This document shows, in pieces, positions 43,865 through 53,782 of a DNA stretch of 64,000 nucleotides. This DNA is from Craspedostauros australis. Taxonomy: Eukaryota; Bacillariophyta; Bacillariophyceae; Mastogloiales; Achnanthaceae. The stretch lies in assembly GCA_026770025.1 (NCBI GenBank), contig JAMXDE010000006.1, positions 992,001 to 1,056,000 on the forward strand. The letters are read 5' to 3'. The notes under the pieces were generated by a model. That model ran no database searches. It was not told the DNA's origin and was given only the letters and a program-made list of their open reading frames with translations. The first letter of the stretch is position 1. Each line of letters starts with the position of its first letter. Position numbers and translations under genes: made by a program.

Positions 43865-46061
43865 CTAGTAATCCTCCTCGTTGGCGAGATCCCAATTCTC
43901 TCCTCTGTCAATCACATCCAAACGGTTGGGACCGACACCGATCCACCGTATCGGAACGCCGATCAGTTCCTGCACGCGCAGGATGTAGTTTTGGCAGGTC
44001 AGTGGCAGCTCGTCGAACTTTGTGCAGTTGGTGATGTCCTCGGTCCAACCGGGCATGATCTCGTACTGCACCTCGACCTCTTCCAGCTCCTTGAGGCTCG
44101 CTGGCATGGTCGTGAGGTATTCCTCGTTGCGCTTGTAGGCCTTGCCGATCTTGATCTCCTTGAGGCCGGTCAGGACGTCCACCTTGGTGAGGTTGAGGGA
44201 GGTGAAGCCGTTGATGGTGGCGGAGTAGCGCAGCTGCGGCACGTCGAGCCATCCGCATCGGCGGGATCGTCCCGTGGTGGTACCATACTCGGCGCCGACC
44301 TGCTGCAGGTGGTTGCCGATGCCGTGCTCGATGTCGAGCTCGGTGGGGAAGGGACCTTCGCCGACGCGCGTGCAGTAGGCCTTGACGGTGCCGTAGATGC
44401 CCTTGAGCTTGCGCGGGCTGACGCCCAGGCCCGTGAGGACGCTGCCGACGGAGGGGTTGGAGGAGGTGACGTATGGGTAGGTACCAAAGTCGATGTCGAG
44501 CATGGTGGCGTTGGCGCCCTCGACGAGGATCTTCTTGCCCTCGCTGTACATGCGGTTGGTGAAGTCGATGGTGTCGATGGTCATGCCGGTGATTCGTTCC
44601 GAGACGGACTTGTAGAATTGGAGCTGCGCCTCGATGTCGATTTCGAGTCCGGGGTGGGATCTCATGTGGTGCTCCGCCAAGGCACGGAAGCGCTGCTCAA
44701 AGTACTCAAAGTTCTTCAAGTCGCCAACGCGGAGGCCGTTGCGGGAGATCTTGGAGGCGTAGGCTGGGCCGATTCCCTTCTTGGTGGTTCCGATTTTGTT
44801 GCGTCCCAGACGTTGCTCCAGCTTGCCGTCGACGGCCTGGTGGAAATCGAAGACGAGGTGGGCACGGTCCGAGACGAGCACCCTGCCCTTGTAATCGATG
44901 CCCTTCTCAGCGAGGTTGTCGAGTTCGTTGAGGAAGGATGGGATGTGGATGACAACACCGTTGCCGATGACGCAGTGCGCCTTCTTGTTGAGGATGCCGC
45001 TTGGAAGGAGATGGAATTTGTACTTGACGTTGTCCACGACGATGGTATGTCCTGCGTTTGATCCACCCGCAACACGAGCGCAGACATCGTATTCCTGTCA
45101 ATTGTGTGTCGAATGGGTGATATCCAGAGCATAAAATGGTGTGGTATGGGAACAGTGAATGATGAAAAATGCATTGCAATGCAATGGGAAGAATGAGATG
45201 AGTTGTTGGTGTTGGCGATCGAAAATACTTGAATCAATGGAAGAGTGATGGCATCCTGGCAAATCTGGGTAATTGCAAATTCATTATGTGTTTGATTTGT
45301 GGGTGCGACTGATGCCCTCCATCACTGAAGTTGCTGCACGCATGATCAATGAATCAGTCGGAATGGCATGCCATGATATTGCACCATGGTTTGATTTGGA
45401 AACTGCGTTATCACCGTCCCATCATCACACGCGCAATCCGATGTTTTTCCATGAAGATGCCGCACCACAGATGCATGATGGTGTCGTGCATGATGGATAC
45501 AAGTTGTGCTCATGATTGATTGTTCACATAAATGACATCGTACAAGAAGTTTGGCCATTCCCGCAGCGCAATCCACTTCACTCTTTTTCATTCGATTGGC
45601 ATGAGTGAATGAATGAGTGCATGCATACATGAAATGACGTGCTACTGCACGGCATCAACGTCACATCCGATACCGTAACGTATCCAATGTGACTGTCATG
45701 AATCTGACATGACATGACATCACATGACGCAGAGGAATGGACCCTTGTCCGATCCGATTTGAAAACTCACTTGGCTGAGCATATCGACGAGTTTCCCCTT
45801 GCCTTCGTCACCCCACTGGGCACCCAGGACGATGTCGATGCCCTGCTTCCTGCCCGTGGGCGTGACCGCCTTGGATCCGCCGATGAGGGTTTCCAGATTG
45901 GACAGTTTCCGGGACAGACTGTCGAGCTTGTTCATGACGGAGTTGTCAGAGCATGCTGCCACATTTTCGTCGGATGTGACGGATGCTGCCATCAAGGCGG
46001 TGGCAGCAGCAGCGGCTCCGTACGTCCTGGCCGCCGATGATTTGAAGACTTGTCGGAACAT
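43865..46061 (-). CDS. ADSS: adenylosuccinate synthetase with organellar N-terminal extension (2 exons)
   Basis: Exon 1 is 46061-45771 and exon 2 is 45094-43865. The 676-bp intron (GTGAGT...GACAG) is in phase 0, and the product has 506 residues. The enzyme joins IMP and aspartate using GTP, the first step from IMP to AMP. Motifs: GIDIVLGAQWGDEGKGK (catalytic Asp85), ARVAGGSNAGHT (catalytic His113), GTTKKGIGPAYASK, EGANATMLDIDFGTYPYVTSSN in two parts, and GWTEDITNC with VGPNRLDVI near the end. The core starts at about residue 73. The first 72 residues are extra: a basic start MFRQVFKSSAARTY, a hydrophobic GAAAAATALMAASV and a heptad-like LDSLSRKLSNLETLI. This looks like a mitochondrial presequence with an inner-membrane stop and a short coiled coil; plastid targeting is less likely without an A-F motif. 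Confidence 0.95.
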
Positions 46062-46981
46062 CTTGATTTGATGTGCAATGGATTGATGGATATGATGTGC
46101 AACAAATGACGCTGACAATGACGCTGGCAATGACAATGACAATCTGGCCGAGACAAGGATGCAACTCAAATGGATTGAATCGTTGTGTGAAGTCAGAAAC
46201 GATCCTTTCCCACAAACAACCGATGCTTTGCGTGTGTGCGTCTGTGCGTTTGTGATGTTGGATGATCCTCTCTGTCTTGATCTTCTGATGTGCGGGTGTG
46301 TGTGTGTGTGTGTCTGGGTGGGTGGGTCATCATCACTGCGTGAAACACGTGCGGTACGTCCATCCTGCGACTGCGCGTGCGTGTTTCAGCGTCTTTTTCT
46401 CATTACTCGCATCCAGTCCAACTGATCCACCAACACACCAATGCCAACAACGCGATTGGCAGGATGGCGCAAGAACGATGTCATCACCAGAGGTCCGCCA
46501 AATCGTTCGACGACCGCACCGTTGATGGTCAGACGATGTATGTTGGCAAGAAGATGGTACGGGATTAGTATTCGTGAATTAATCTAATCGATGGAGTCAT
46601 GAATGGTCTTCCGCCCGCGATCCAACAGGTTCAACCAACGCCCAACCCTCGTGCTGTGTTCCTACGTCACGCAGCACGGCGAAGGCCCTGCCACACAGAC
46701 ACACGATGTCGCCAAAGATCGCGCGTCTCTTGCTCGTTGATCTGTCTCCATCGTGGTTGCCGCTGCTTGCTCTTGCCTTGTCTGTTTCGTCGTTTGGGTT
46801 CTTCCTGGTTTGTTGTTGGTCCCTGTGTCTCTCTGTATCTCTCTGTGGCTCTTCTCTCCTCCCTTGGTTCGAACAGCTGCCATCAACATCTCCGTGAACA
46901 GCCAGCAGCATCAGCAGCAACATCCATCATCGTCCTCCAGACACACCCTCACCGTCAAATAAACCAAACCAAACGATCACC
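46062..46981. other. intergenic between divergent genes
   Basis: Shared upstream region of adenylosuccinate synthetase (minus) and the light-harvesting gene (plus). It includes a TGACAATGACGCTGG-type repeat near 46100-46140 and a GT-rich run at 46296-46325. No gene is recognised. Confidence 0.5.
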
Positions 46982-48048
46982 ATGAAGTACATCACCCTCT
47001 TCGCCGCCCTCATCGGAAGCTCCTCCGCCTTCGTCTCGCAGGTGCGTGCGATGCAGTTGATGCCTGTGAAACCACGTTTGGCACTCTGCTGTGGAGTACC
47101 AGTAGAGTGGAGGACCGCGGACGCGCGTGCTGTGGCCAATTGCGTTCGGCATCACCGTTGGATCTGCGATGGTCATCCAGAGATGATGCCAGTGGGAGGA
47201 AGCATCGCGTCCAAGCAAGCTTCCGCTTCATGCCCCATGTCGATGATCATCGCTGCATGCATTGCAACGGGGGACGACCAAGAAAACGGCATCGCGAAGG
47301 ACCCATCTTGGATTGCGTTGCCCTCGCTTTATCACAACGTCTAACCCCGCCGAACTATTCCTCTTTGCATACGTCCTCTTCTCGCACTGGGCAACCACTG
47401 CAACCGGATTCACGACGGGCGCCGCCTCGGGTCATGACACAATCGCAACACCATGCATGCATCCATCCATCCACACATGCACGAATGCCCAACAAACAGA
47501 GACCAGCTGGCGGACTTGCCACCACCCAGCTCAACGCTGAGATGTCCAAGTCCCTTCCATTCATCGTGAACCCAAAGAACCTCAAGGGATACGTCGGCGA
47601 TGTCGGCTTCGACCCGCTCGGTTTCTCCGACTACTTCGACATGAAGTGGCTGCGCGAGGCCGAGATCAAGCACGGACGCTCCTCCATGCTCGCATGCCTC
47701 GGATTCGTCGCGCAGGAGTGGATGACCATCCCAGGATACACCCACGTCGACGACTCCAACCTCGCGCCATCCGTCGTCGGTGCCTCCGCCATGCTCCAGA
47801 TCGTCCTGTGGATGGGTGTTTTGGAATTCTGGACCAACAAGGGCAACGTCACCATGGAGACCATGTTCGAGGATCCAGCACGGGAGCCAGGCAACCTCGG
47901 GTTCGACCCAATGGGTCTGGCCGTTGGCAAGTCCGACGAGGAGATGGCCGAGATGCAGCTGAAGGAGATCAAGAACGGAAGACTGGCCATGCTCGCCATC
48001 GGTGGCATGATCCACCACAACTGGGTCACCGGAGAGCCACTCTTCTAA
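46982..48048 (+). CDS. fucoxanthin-chlorophyll light-harvesting protein (Lhcr-like; 2 exons)
   Basis: Exon 1 (46982-47041) encodes only the signal peptide. Exon 2 is 47500-48048. The 458-bp intron (GTGCGT...ACAG) is in phase 0, and the product has 202 residues. The signal ends SSSAFVSQ, the A-F import motif of complex plastids. The mature protein begins near LNAEMSKSLPF and shows the LHC pattern: GDVGFDPLGFSDYFD, helix 1 LREAEIKHGRSSMLACLGF (Glu and Arg chlorophyll-ligand pair), helix 2 LQIVLWMGVLEFW, then PGNLGFDPMGL and helix 3 EIKNGRLAMLAIGGM. It acts in the thylakoid antenna, binding chlorophyll a/c and fucoxanthin. FDPLG plus EFxxNKG with FDPMG is closer to red-lineage Lhcr proteins than to Lhcf, from memory. 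Confidence 0.93.
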
Positions 48049-48918
48049 ACGTGCTTGTCTGCTTCCTTCTGACTTGCATTCTGTTCGACGATGGTGGCAA
48101 ACGTGATGTCGATGATCGTGCCTGTGACTGATCGTGATCATGACGTCCAACACCAGCAACGCTTCCATTGACTGCACACTTCCATCCCATTGGTGTCCAC
48201 TATCATGCTTCTTCTGCAACTATCAGCAGCAGGAATACGTACCAGGTGAAGAACGCATTCGTAGCACCCCCACCAACAACATCGTTGATCACCTTTCGTG
48301 GATGCGGATCATCCTGAGCAGACGCTTGCCTGCGCGCGGATGGTGTTCCAGCTCGGTGTACCATACCTACTTATTATACTCACTATAGCTCATGCGATGA
48401 TCACAAACACAACGAAAACACAGCAGGCCACTCCCAACTACTCAATGTGCCAATGACTCATGGATCCATTCTGCAATACTGGGTGCAGACAGCTGTTGAT
48501 TGTGCTTGGATGCAGTCATTGTAGTGATCCAGATCGAGTTCGACCAACAGCAACATGATCTTGTCGTTGCCGTCTTGTGCATCATGATGTGAGTAGAATG
48601 CAAACTCCAAAGAGGTTGTTGACAATCCCAAGGTGATGCTTGTGGTAAGCGGTATCATTCGTCCTCAACAGCATGCGGCGACGCTCCCAGAAGCACAGGA
48701 ACTTCTGCACAGAGGATGAATATCCGTGGAATGTGTACCATGAAGAGTTCTATTATATTATTTGTATCTACCATATCCATCCAAATGATGTCGTCAATGC
48801 AACCTAACATTGATACACTCCGCATACATGCATTCGCTGTGCGCTCCTTTGAGGATGCGCATCAGCTGGGAATCATCGATAACGACAAGCAGAGCGCAGC
48901 AGTTCTTGCAGAGTCTCT
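48049..48918. other. intergenic between convergent genes
   Basis: 3' flanks of the light-harvesting gene and the small Cys-rich gene. The 82-codon plus-strand frame at 48716-48964 overlaps the last exon of the latter on the opposite strand and is probably a shadow. Confidence 0.45.
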
Positions 48919-49968
48919 CTATTCCAATGTGCACTGCCCATACGGAGCTGCTGTGAATTCTTGAAGCTCCGCACGTGGTGCGCAATGGCAATCGGGGTAT
49001 AGACAGCAATCGTCTGCAGGGATGTATTGTGCATATTTCATGATGATGCAGAGAGGATGGAGGGAGAGGCGCAGCAAATGGATCGCGACAGTTGTGTTCG
49101 TTGTGAGAGACCAAGAGAAATTGAGGATGCGTCATGCGGTGTCGTGAGAAACGATCGAATCGAATCAAAGCAAGTCAAGACGTCACAAGGACTCACCAGC
49201 CTCACAATCGCTGTTGACTTCGCACGGAGTCAAGCCGAGAGCGTCGATTTGCGGTATACGATGCTGGTAACCGGGATATGGACAGAAGGGAAGGAGGATC
49301 AGCCCGCCGCCAAAGCTATCTCTGAGAAAGCCACCATCGGGGGCTCCCTTGGCGATACCCGCGCTTGCTGTGTGTCGTTGATCAGTACGGTGTTCGTTTT
49401 GAATGGGCAATACCCGTCGTTGAATGGATGGATGAATGGGAGAGCAGGAGACGTGCAAGTTGATTTCGTGAGAGCGGTGCAAGACAGGGTGAGTTTGCAT
49501 GTGGAATGAAGTGGGTAAATGAGACAACACGCGAGTGATTGTTGGTTGTGGCCCACATTCCTCAGCTCATGCCATACATCACAGAATACAATAGATGGCA
49601 GTAGCCCAAGGGAAACCGCCTGCCTCATTGCTTCCGTTCATGAGGGTACACGCGTGATGGAACCCAAACAGGGTCTTGCCTTCGCATCCGTCCGTGATGT
49701 TGGTTGCGACATAGATGCGATGGTGGACGCCATTTCCACTGCCAACAAACTCACCGCCAGCTCCGCCAAACCCTTCCTGACTCGCGAGGCTCGTTTTCTG
49801 TGCCGGCTGGTCTTGCAGTGATCGGTGGACCACTTCCGTCGCCTCGCTGGGACGTGCTGCGGATGATGCGCCACGGATCCTTCTCGTGCCAGCAGCGTTC
49901 GCAGTGACCATGAAGATCGCGCAGGCAAGCAATAGTTGCCATGGCGTGATTCGTCTTGATTGCAGCAT
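48919..49968 (-). CDS. small secreted Cys-rich protein (3 exons)
   Basis: Exons 49968-49755, 49367-49197 and 49013-48919 give 159 residues. Donors are both GTGAGT and acceptors ACACAG and TGCAG. Phase 1 is kept at both junctions. Residues ~5-25 are a signal peptide (WQLLLACAIFMVTANA), followed by GTRRIRG, a possible basic processing site. The middle is Gly-rich (GFGGAG, FGGGLILLPFCPYPGY). The C-terminal ~40 residues carry nearly all cysteines: LTPCEVNSDCEADDCC, then YPDCHCAPR and a final GQCTLE. The CxxxSDC...CC pattern resembles small extracellular disulfide domains, but no family is certain. Removing the introns creates the Cys cluster, which supports the model. An extracellular location is likely; the function is unknown. 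Confidence 0.75.
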
Positions 49969-51035
49969 GATTGTTCTACTCGCACGTCTGATGTTTGGGG
50001 TGCTCTTTGGGTGACGATGATGGATGGAGTGATGTCGCCTTGTGGTACTTTGCGGCACTTTGTGAGGTCGCGACGATGAGAGTTTCAAATTTGTAACGAG
50101 AAAGGCAACGAAATGGCGCGAGACACATCACATCGGTGTTCTGGTGTGGTATTGTTGGTGGACGACGACATCTGCGATGGTGATGTTGTCGCAGTCATCG
50201 TGCCTTCCCGCCATCGTTGCATCCCCAGATCATTCGAGAGACAGTCTCCTTGAAGGCAACAGCACAACGCATCTTGTTGTGGCCGCTCCCATCTCTTGAC
50301 GGACACACAACAAGAACGCAATCAAACAGATTCAACCCATTTTGCGAATTGCGTTGGATTCGTGAACAGCTTTCCCAGATCGTTACATAGAGAAATAACG
50401 CGATAATAACGGCTGAGTAATCTGCTCACTTTTTCACCACGGAGTCCCGCGAAATACCAACCGACGCAGCGACATGTCATGACGTCTCGATGGTCGATGG
50501 GAGAGACGAAGCGGACAAGAGAGGGAGGGGTGATGATGATGAGAACGATCCCTGCTCAGGAGGGCTCTATCCACACATGTACCACGGACGACGACACGAG
50601 CGGGTACTCGTGCGGTGCCCGCAAGCCATCACGTGAAGGAGGAGGCAGTTCGCACTGAGATTCTGCGCATCATCATGGCCAACAGCAGGCGGGGACAAAA
50701 AGCAAGAAAGGCAGAACAACAAGAACGCAGAGAGGCGGAAACAAAGTCGGAAAGTTCCCAACACCTTTGGAAAGATCTGACTATTGCGTCTGCTACTCTC
50801 TGAGTCAAGCCGTCGCAGAAGATCTCTTTACAGGGACATCCGGATGATGATGATCTCGTTGATACGTGTTGCCTTGCTTTTGTTCACGCTGCGAGTGCTA
50901 TGTCCTTCCAGACATCGTGCATTCATCTGGGAAGATCTTGTCATCACAACGATGATGATGTGTTGGTTCGATGTGATTCGGCGGAAGGGTAGAACCTATT
51001 CACGTCGACCGCTACCCTCCAACTCTCGTCGCCTC
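49969..51035. other. intergenic
   Basis: Upstream of the Cys-rich gene and downstream of the next minus-strand gene. No supported coding region; a short frame at 50615-50803 is Lys/Glu-rich and lacks motifs. Confidence 0.45.
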
Positions 51036-51398
51036 CTATTGTTGTCCAGGCATTCTCAGTTCATTTTCCTTGACGATACCCTCCGACACCTTGTTCCGCA
51101 AGTACTTGGGATGGTCCTTGTGGTGTCGACCATGCCTCGTGCCAGTCTTCATGCCATCGCCACTGTTGATGTTGTTGTGACTCTGTTGCTTCTGGCTGTT
51201 TCGGAAGTGCTCGCTGTAGCGGCTCCGTGCGTGTTCATTCATTCGATCCATGTTCTCGCTGTCCTGATCATGACCCCCCATGCGAATCTTATCTCCGCTC
51301 TCGACAAAGTGCGATTCCTCGCCCTCCAAGGCCCATGACGGATGCAGCATGCAAAGAACGCCAACGGAGGTGACAAGGAGAGATGCCCAAAGCTTCAT
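51036..51398 (-). CDS. small secreted His/Asn-rich protein
   Basis: 120 residues from the ATG at 51398. Residues 1-23 are a clear signal peptide (MKLWASLLVTSVGVLCMLHPSWA) with cleavage likely before LEGEESHF. The mature part is polar and contains HARSRYSEHFRNSQKQQSHNN and GTRHGRHHKDHPKYLRNK, so it is rich in His, Arg and Asn and has no Cys. No domain is recognised. It follows the Cys-rich secreted gene on the same strand about 1 kb away. A short disordered peptide acting outside the cell is the simplest reading, as inference; further exons downstream cannot be excluded. Confidence 0.55.
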   Translation of the reverse strand: MKLWASLLVTSVGVLCMLHPSWALEGEESHFVESGDKIRMGGHDQDSENMDRMNEHARSRYSEHFRNSQKQQSHNNINSGDGMKTGTRHGRHHKDHPKYLRNKVSEGIVKENELRMPGQQ

Positions 51399-52127
51399 CG
51401 TCGTGCTCGCTGTCTGATGCTCGATTACGATCGTTGTGATGTGACGTGATGTGATGTAATGAGCAAATGGACGAAGTGTGTTGGCACTCGACATCGTCTC
51501 CATGCCTCGCAGTTTGCAATCGCCAACCAAGCACCCACACCCACGAAGCAAACATCAACATCTTGGGACGAACGGAGGCGCCAGCCAGCGACGCCACCAT
51601 GTGTGCACCACTGGAACAACGGAAACAACTTCCCCAACGACAAACCAAAGAGAACTGCGAACTTTTGCGCCGAGAATGGCCAACACGTGGTGACCAGTCA
51701 ATTCGTTGGAGATTCGTGCAGGCAGTCGATCGGATCATAGAGAACAGTGCAATCACTGATTATCCACGACTGGAATGTTCCGATGGACCACGGTTCGATG
51801 AGAACGAAAGAACTTCCGAGCCATCACTGGGAATGTGACACTGCGATCTGATTGGTGTAGACGATGCCTCTGGGACACCCGGCAAAATGGGTCGAATTAG
51901 TCAATCTGCGATGTGACTGACCCAGCCAATCAGAGCTTTCTGTATTGGCGATGACAACTGTTTTCCCGAGAAGAAAGTTCTCGATTCAAACTGGTGTTCT
52001 CGGGAACTCTTTGCCGGTCACAGACGCCAATTTCATTTATGGGGCACATGGGCAGAAACTCCGAGAATGACCCTCGCTAAGTTTGCCTTGGTTAAATCCC
52101 GAGCAATCGTGCCAACACCAAACCCTT
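51399..52127. other. intergenic with heat-shock-element-like motifs
   Basis: No gene is recognised. At 51965-52004, CCCGAGAAGAAAGTTCTCG is followed by TTCTCGGGAACTC. This forms an inverted repeat (CCCGAGAA/TTCTCGGG) that includes the dyad GAAAGTTC. Confidence 0.45.
51965..52004. promoter_or_regulatory. inverted repeat with GAAnnTTC (possible heat-shock element)
   Basis: Arms CCCGAGAA (51965-51972) and TTCTCGGG (51997-52004) flank AGAAAGTTCTCG. GAAnnTTC is the core of heat-shock-factor sites, and HSF genes are numerous in diatoms. The site is about 570 bp upstream of the 51398 gene start and 1.8 kb upstream of the transporter, so its target is uncertain. Confidence 0.25.
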
Positions 52128-52310
52128 GATTTATTTAGACGTCATTCGAATTAAATAGTCGTCATTAGATTTATTTAGACGTCATTCGAATTAAATAGTC
52201 GTCATTAGATTTATTTAGACGTCATTAGAAATAAATAGTCGTCATTTGATTTATTTAGACGTCATTAGAAATAAATAGTCGTCATTCGATTTATTTAGAA
52301 GTCATTCGAT
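52128..52310. repeat. 40-bp minisatellite (two 20-bp half units) with ACGTCA
   Basis: About 4.5 tandem copies of a 40-bp unit. Each unit is made of two related 20-mers, GATTTATTTAGACGTCATTC and GAATTAAATAGTCGTCATTA. ACGTCA recurs every 40 bp at 52139, 52179, 52219 and 52259, with CGTCA in the alternate half units. A second block of the same unit lies at 53114-53287. Confidence 0.95.
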
Positions 52311-53113
52311 TTGTTTCACGGGACACGCCACTTGGCTCAACTGACTAGATCGACTAAGCAAGGCTCTTGCCACGTCACGATTGATGAAATGGAAACAGAC
52401 CAACAAACAGGGATACACAGACGGGATTCGATGAGAGCAACACATGGCGCTCGCGCGTTCGTTTGGAATGGCCAAGCCATGCAAACCGCTTCACAACATC
52501 AAGTATCAACGTAGTGTAGCGAACGCGATACAGTCGCAATACAAACCGATGCACGCATGTGTTACTTCCTATGTCGCAGTAGACCAGTGTGATGGCATGC
52601 TCGTTTCATCTGTTCTGCACTTGGTTTTGCAGTATCAGTGAAGGTGTCTCTTTGTTCGAAGGGTAGTCACATTGTATTTCTCTGTGCATTGCTCACAAAT
52701 CCTGCTGTTCGCCACAAACAATCGCCATGAGATTCCCCCCGCCCCACGCTTCCTCCTTCCAACAAAGCAAAGCCGCTGGCATGAGCGGCAGCCATATTAT
52801 TCCAATGGCTCTCTCCTGCTCCTCTTCTTCCAATACAGTAACAAATGGACAACAGATCAGAACTCTTCGAGGTTGACCACGAACTCTTTGCACAGTCTGC
52901 TTCACATTTATACAATCGTAACCAAAATAAAACGTATTATATAATAGACAATAACACTCCAACTCCACACTCGTCTCTGTTGTGATCCGTCCAGAGCAGG
53001 GCAGAGCTGAGGAGAGCCACCGTTTCGTGGTTTGCTTGTGTGACCAAATGCACTTGATTAGTTCGATCACTTACCGGCCTTGTCTTCTTGGATCACGAGT
53101 GACAAAATGTATC
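52311..53113. other. 803-bp segment between the two minisatellite blocks
   Basis: No supported gene; frames are shorter than 130 codons and unlike neighbouring genes. The segment is framed by the two blocks of the same repeat. Confidence 0.45.
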
Positions 53114-53287
53114 GATTTATTTAGACGTCATTAGATATATTTAGACGTCATTTGATTTATTTAGACGTCATTCGAATTAAATAGTCGTCATTAGATTTAT
53201 TTAGACGTCATTAGATATATTTAGACGTTATTTGATTTATTTAGACGTCATTCGAAATAAATAGTCGTCATTCGACTTATTTAGATT
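53114..53287. repeat. 20-bp minisatellite block with ACGTCA
   Basis: About 8.6 copies of the 20-bp half unit seen at 52128-52310, in the same orientation. ACGTCA occurs at 53125, 53145, 53165, 53205 and 53245. Unit types are mixed differently here: GATATATTTAG variants appear, absent from the first block. It ends about 500 bp before the transporter ATG. Confidence 0.95.
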
Positions 53288-53782
53288 TAGGCGCTGATTG
53301 TCATCGGTATTGACGGGACTCGGTCATTTGGGCCAGCGGCATCGATGCCTCGTTGTATTTGTCCGAAGTAGGACCAACATGATGTCTCACTAAGTTCTTC
53401 GAAAGGAGGTTCGTTCTTCGCCAATCGCGGAATGTCAATTGAGGCTTTCTTGTGTCTGGTGACAAAATCGTTTTTCAATGTCGAATTAGTCGTACTAGTC
53501 GAGTTTCCGTCTCCGCTGCTTTTTGCCGGGTGTCCCTGTCAAAAAGGTGAGCGAAAACACGACCACCTCCAATACAACAAAGCAAACAAAAGGAAGCAGA
53601 ACAAAAAGTCATCAAAGGTGATCGGCAGGCGCGGCAGAGAGAGGAAAGAGGCATTCGTTGTTGGAACTTGTTCACACGAAGCACAACAACAAACAAGCAC
53701 CCCCTGTCATGGATCGTATGCATGACACTCTACAAAGCAGACCAATTCACAAGCAGAGCAGTACAGAACAGAAAGCAGAGGT
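53288..53782. other. upstream region of the transporter gene
   Basis: No coding region recognised. It likely holds the core promoter and 5' leader of the gene at 53783. Confidence 0.5.

Noticed and set aside
43991-45061. 356-codon plus-strand frame opposite adenylosuccinate synthetase
   Set aside because: Antisense shadow of a CpG-rich coding exon; Val/Asp/Gly-rich composition typical of such shadows. The 521-codon frame opposite the transporter (55564-53999) is rejected for the same reason.
48716-48964. 82-codon plus-strand frame with a hydrophobic start
   Set aside because: It overlaps, on the opposite strand, exon 3 of the better supported Cys-rich gene and has no further support.
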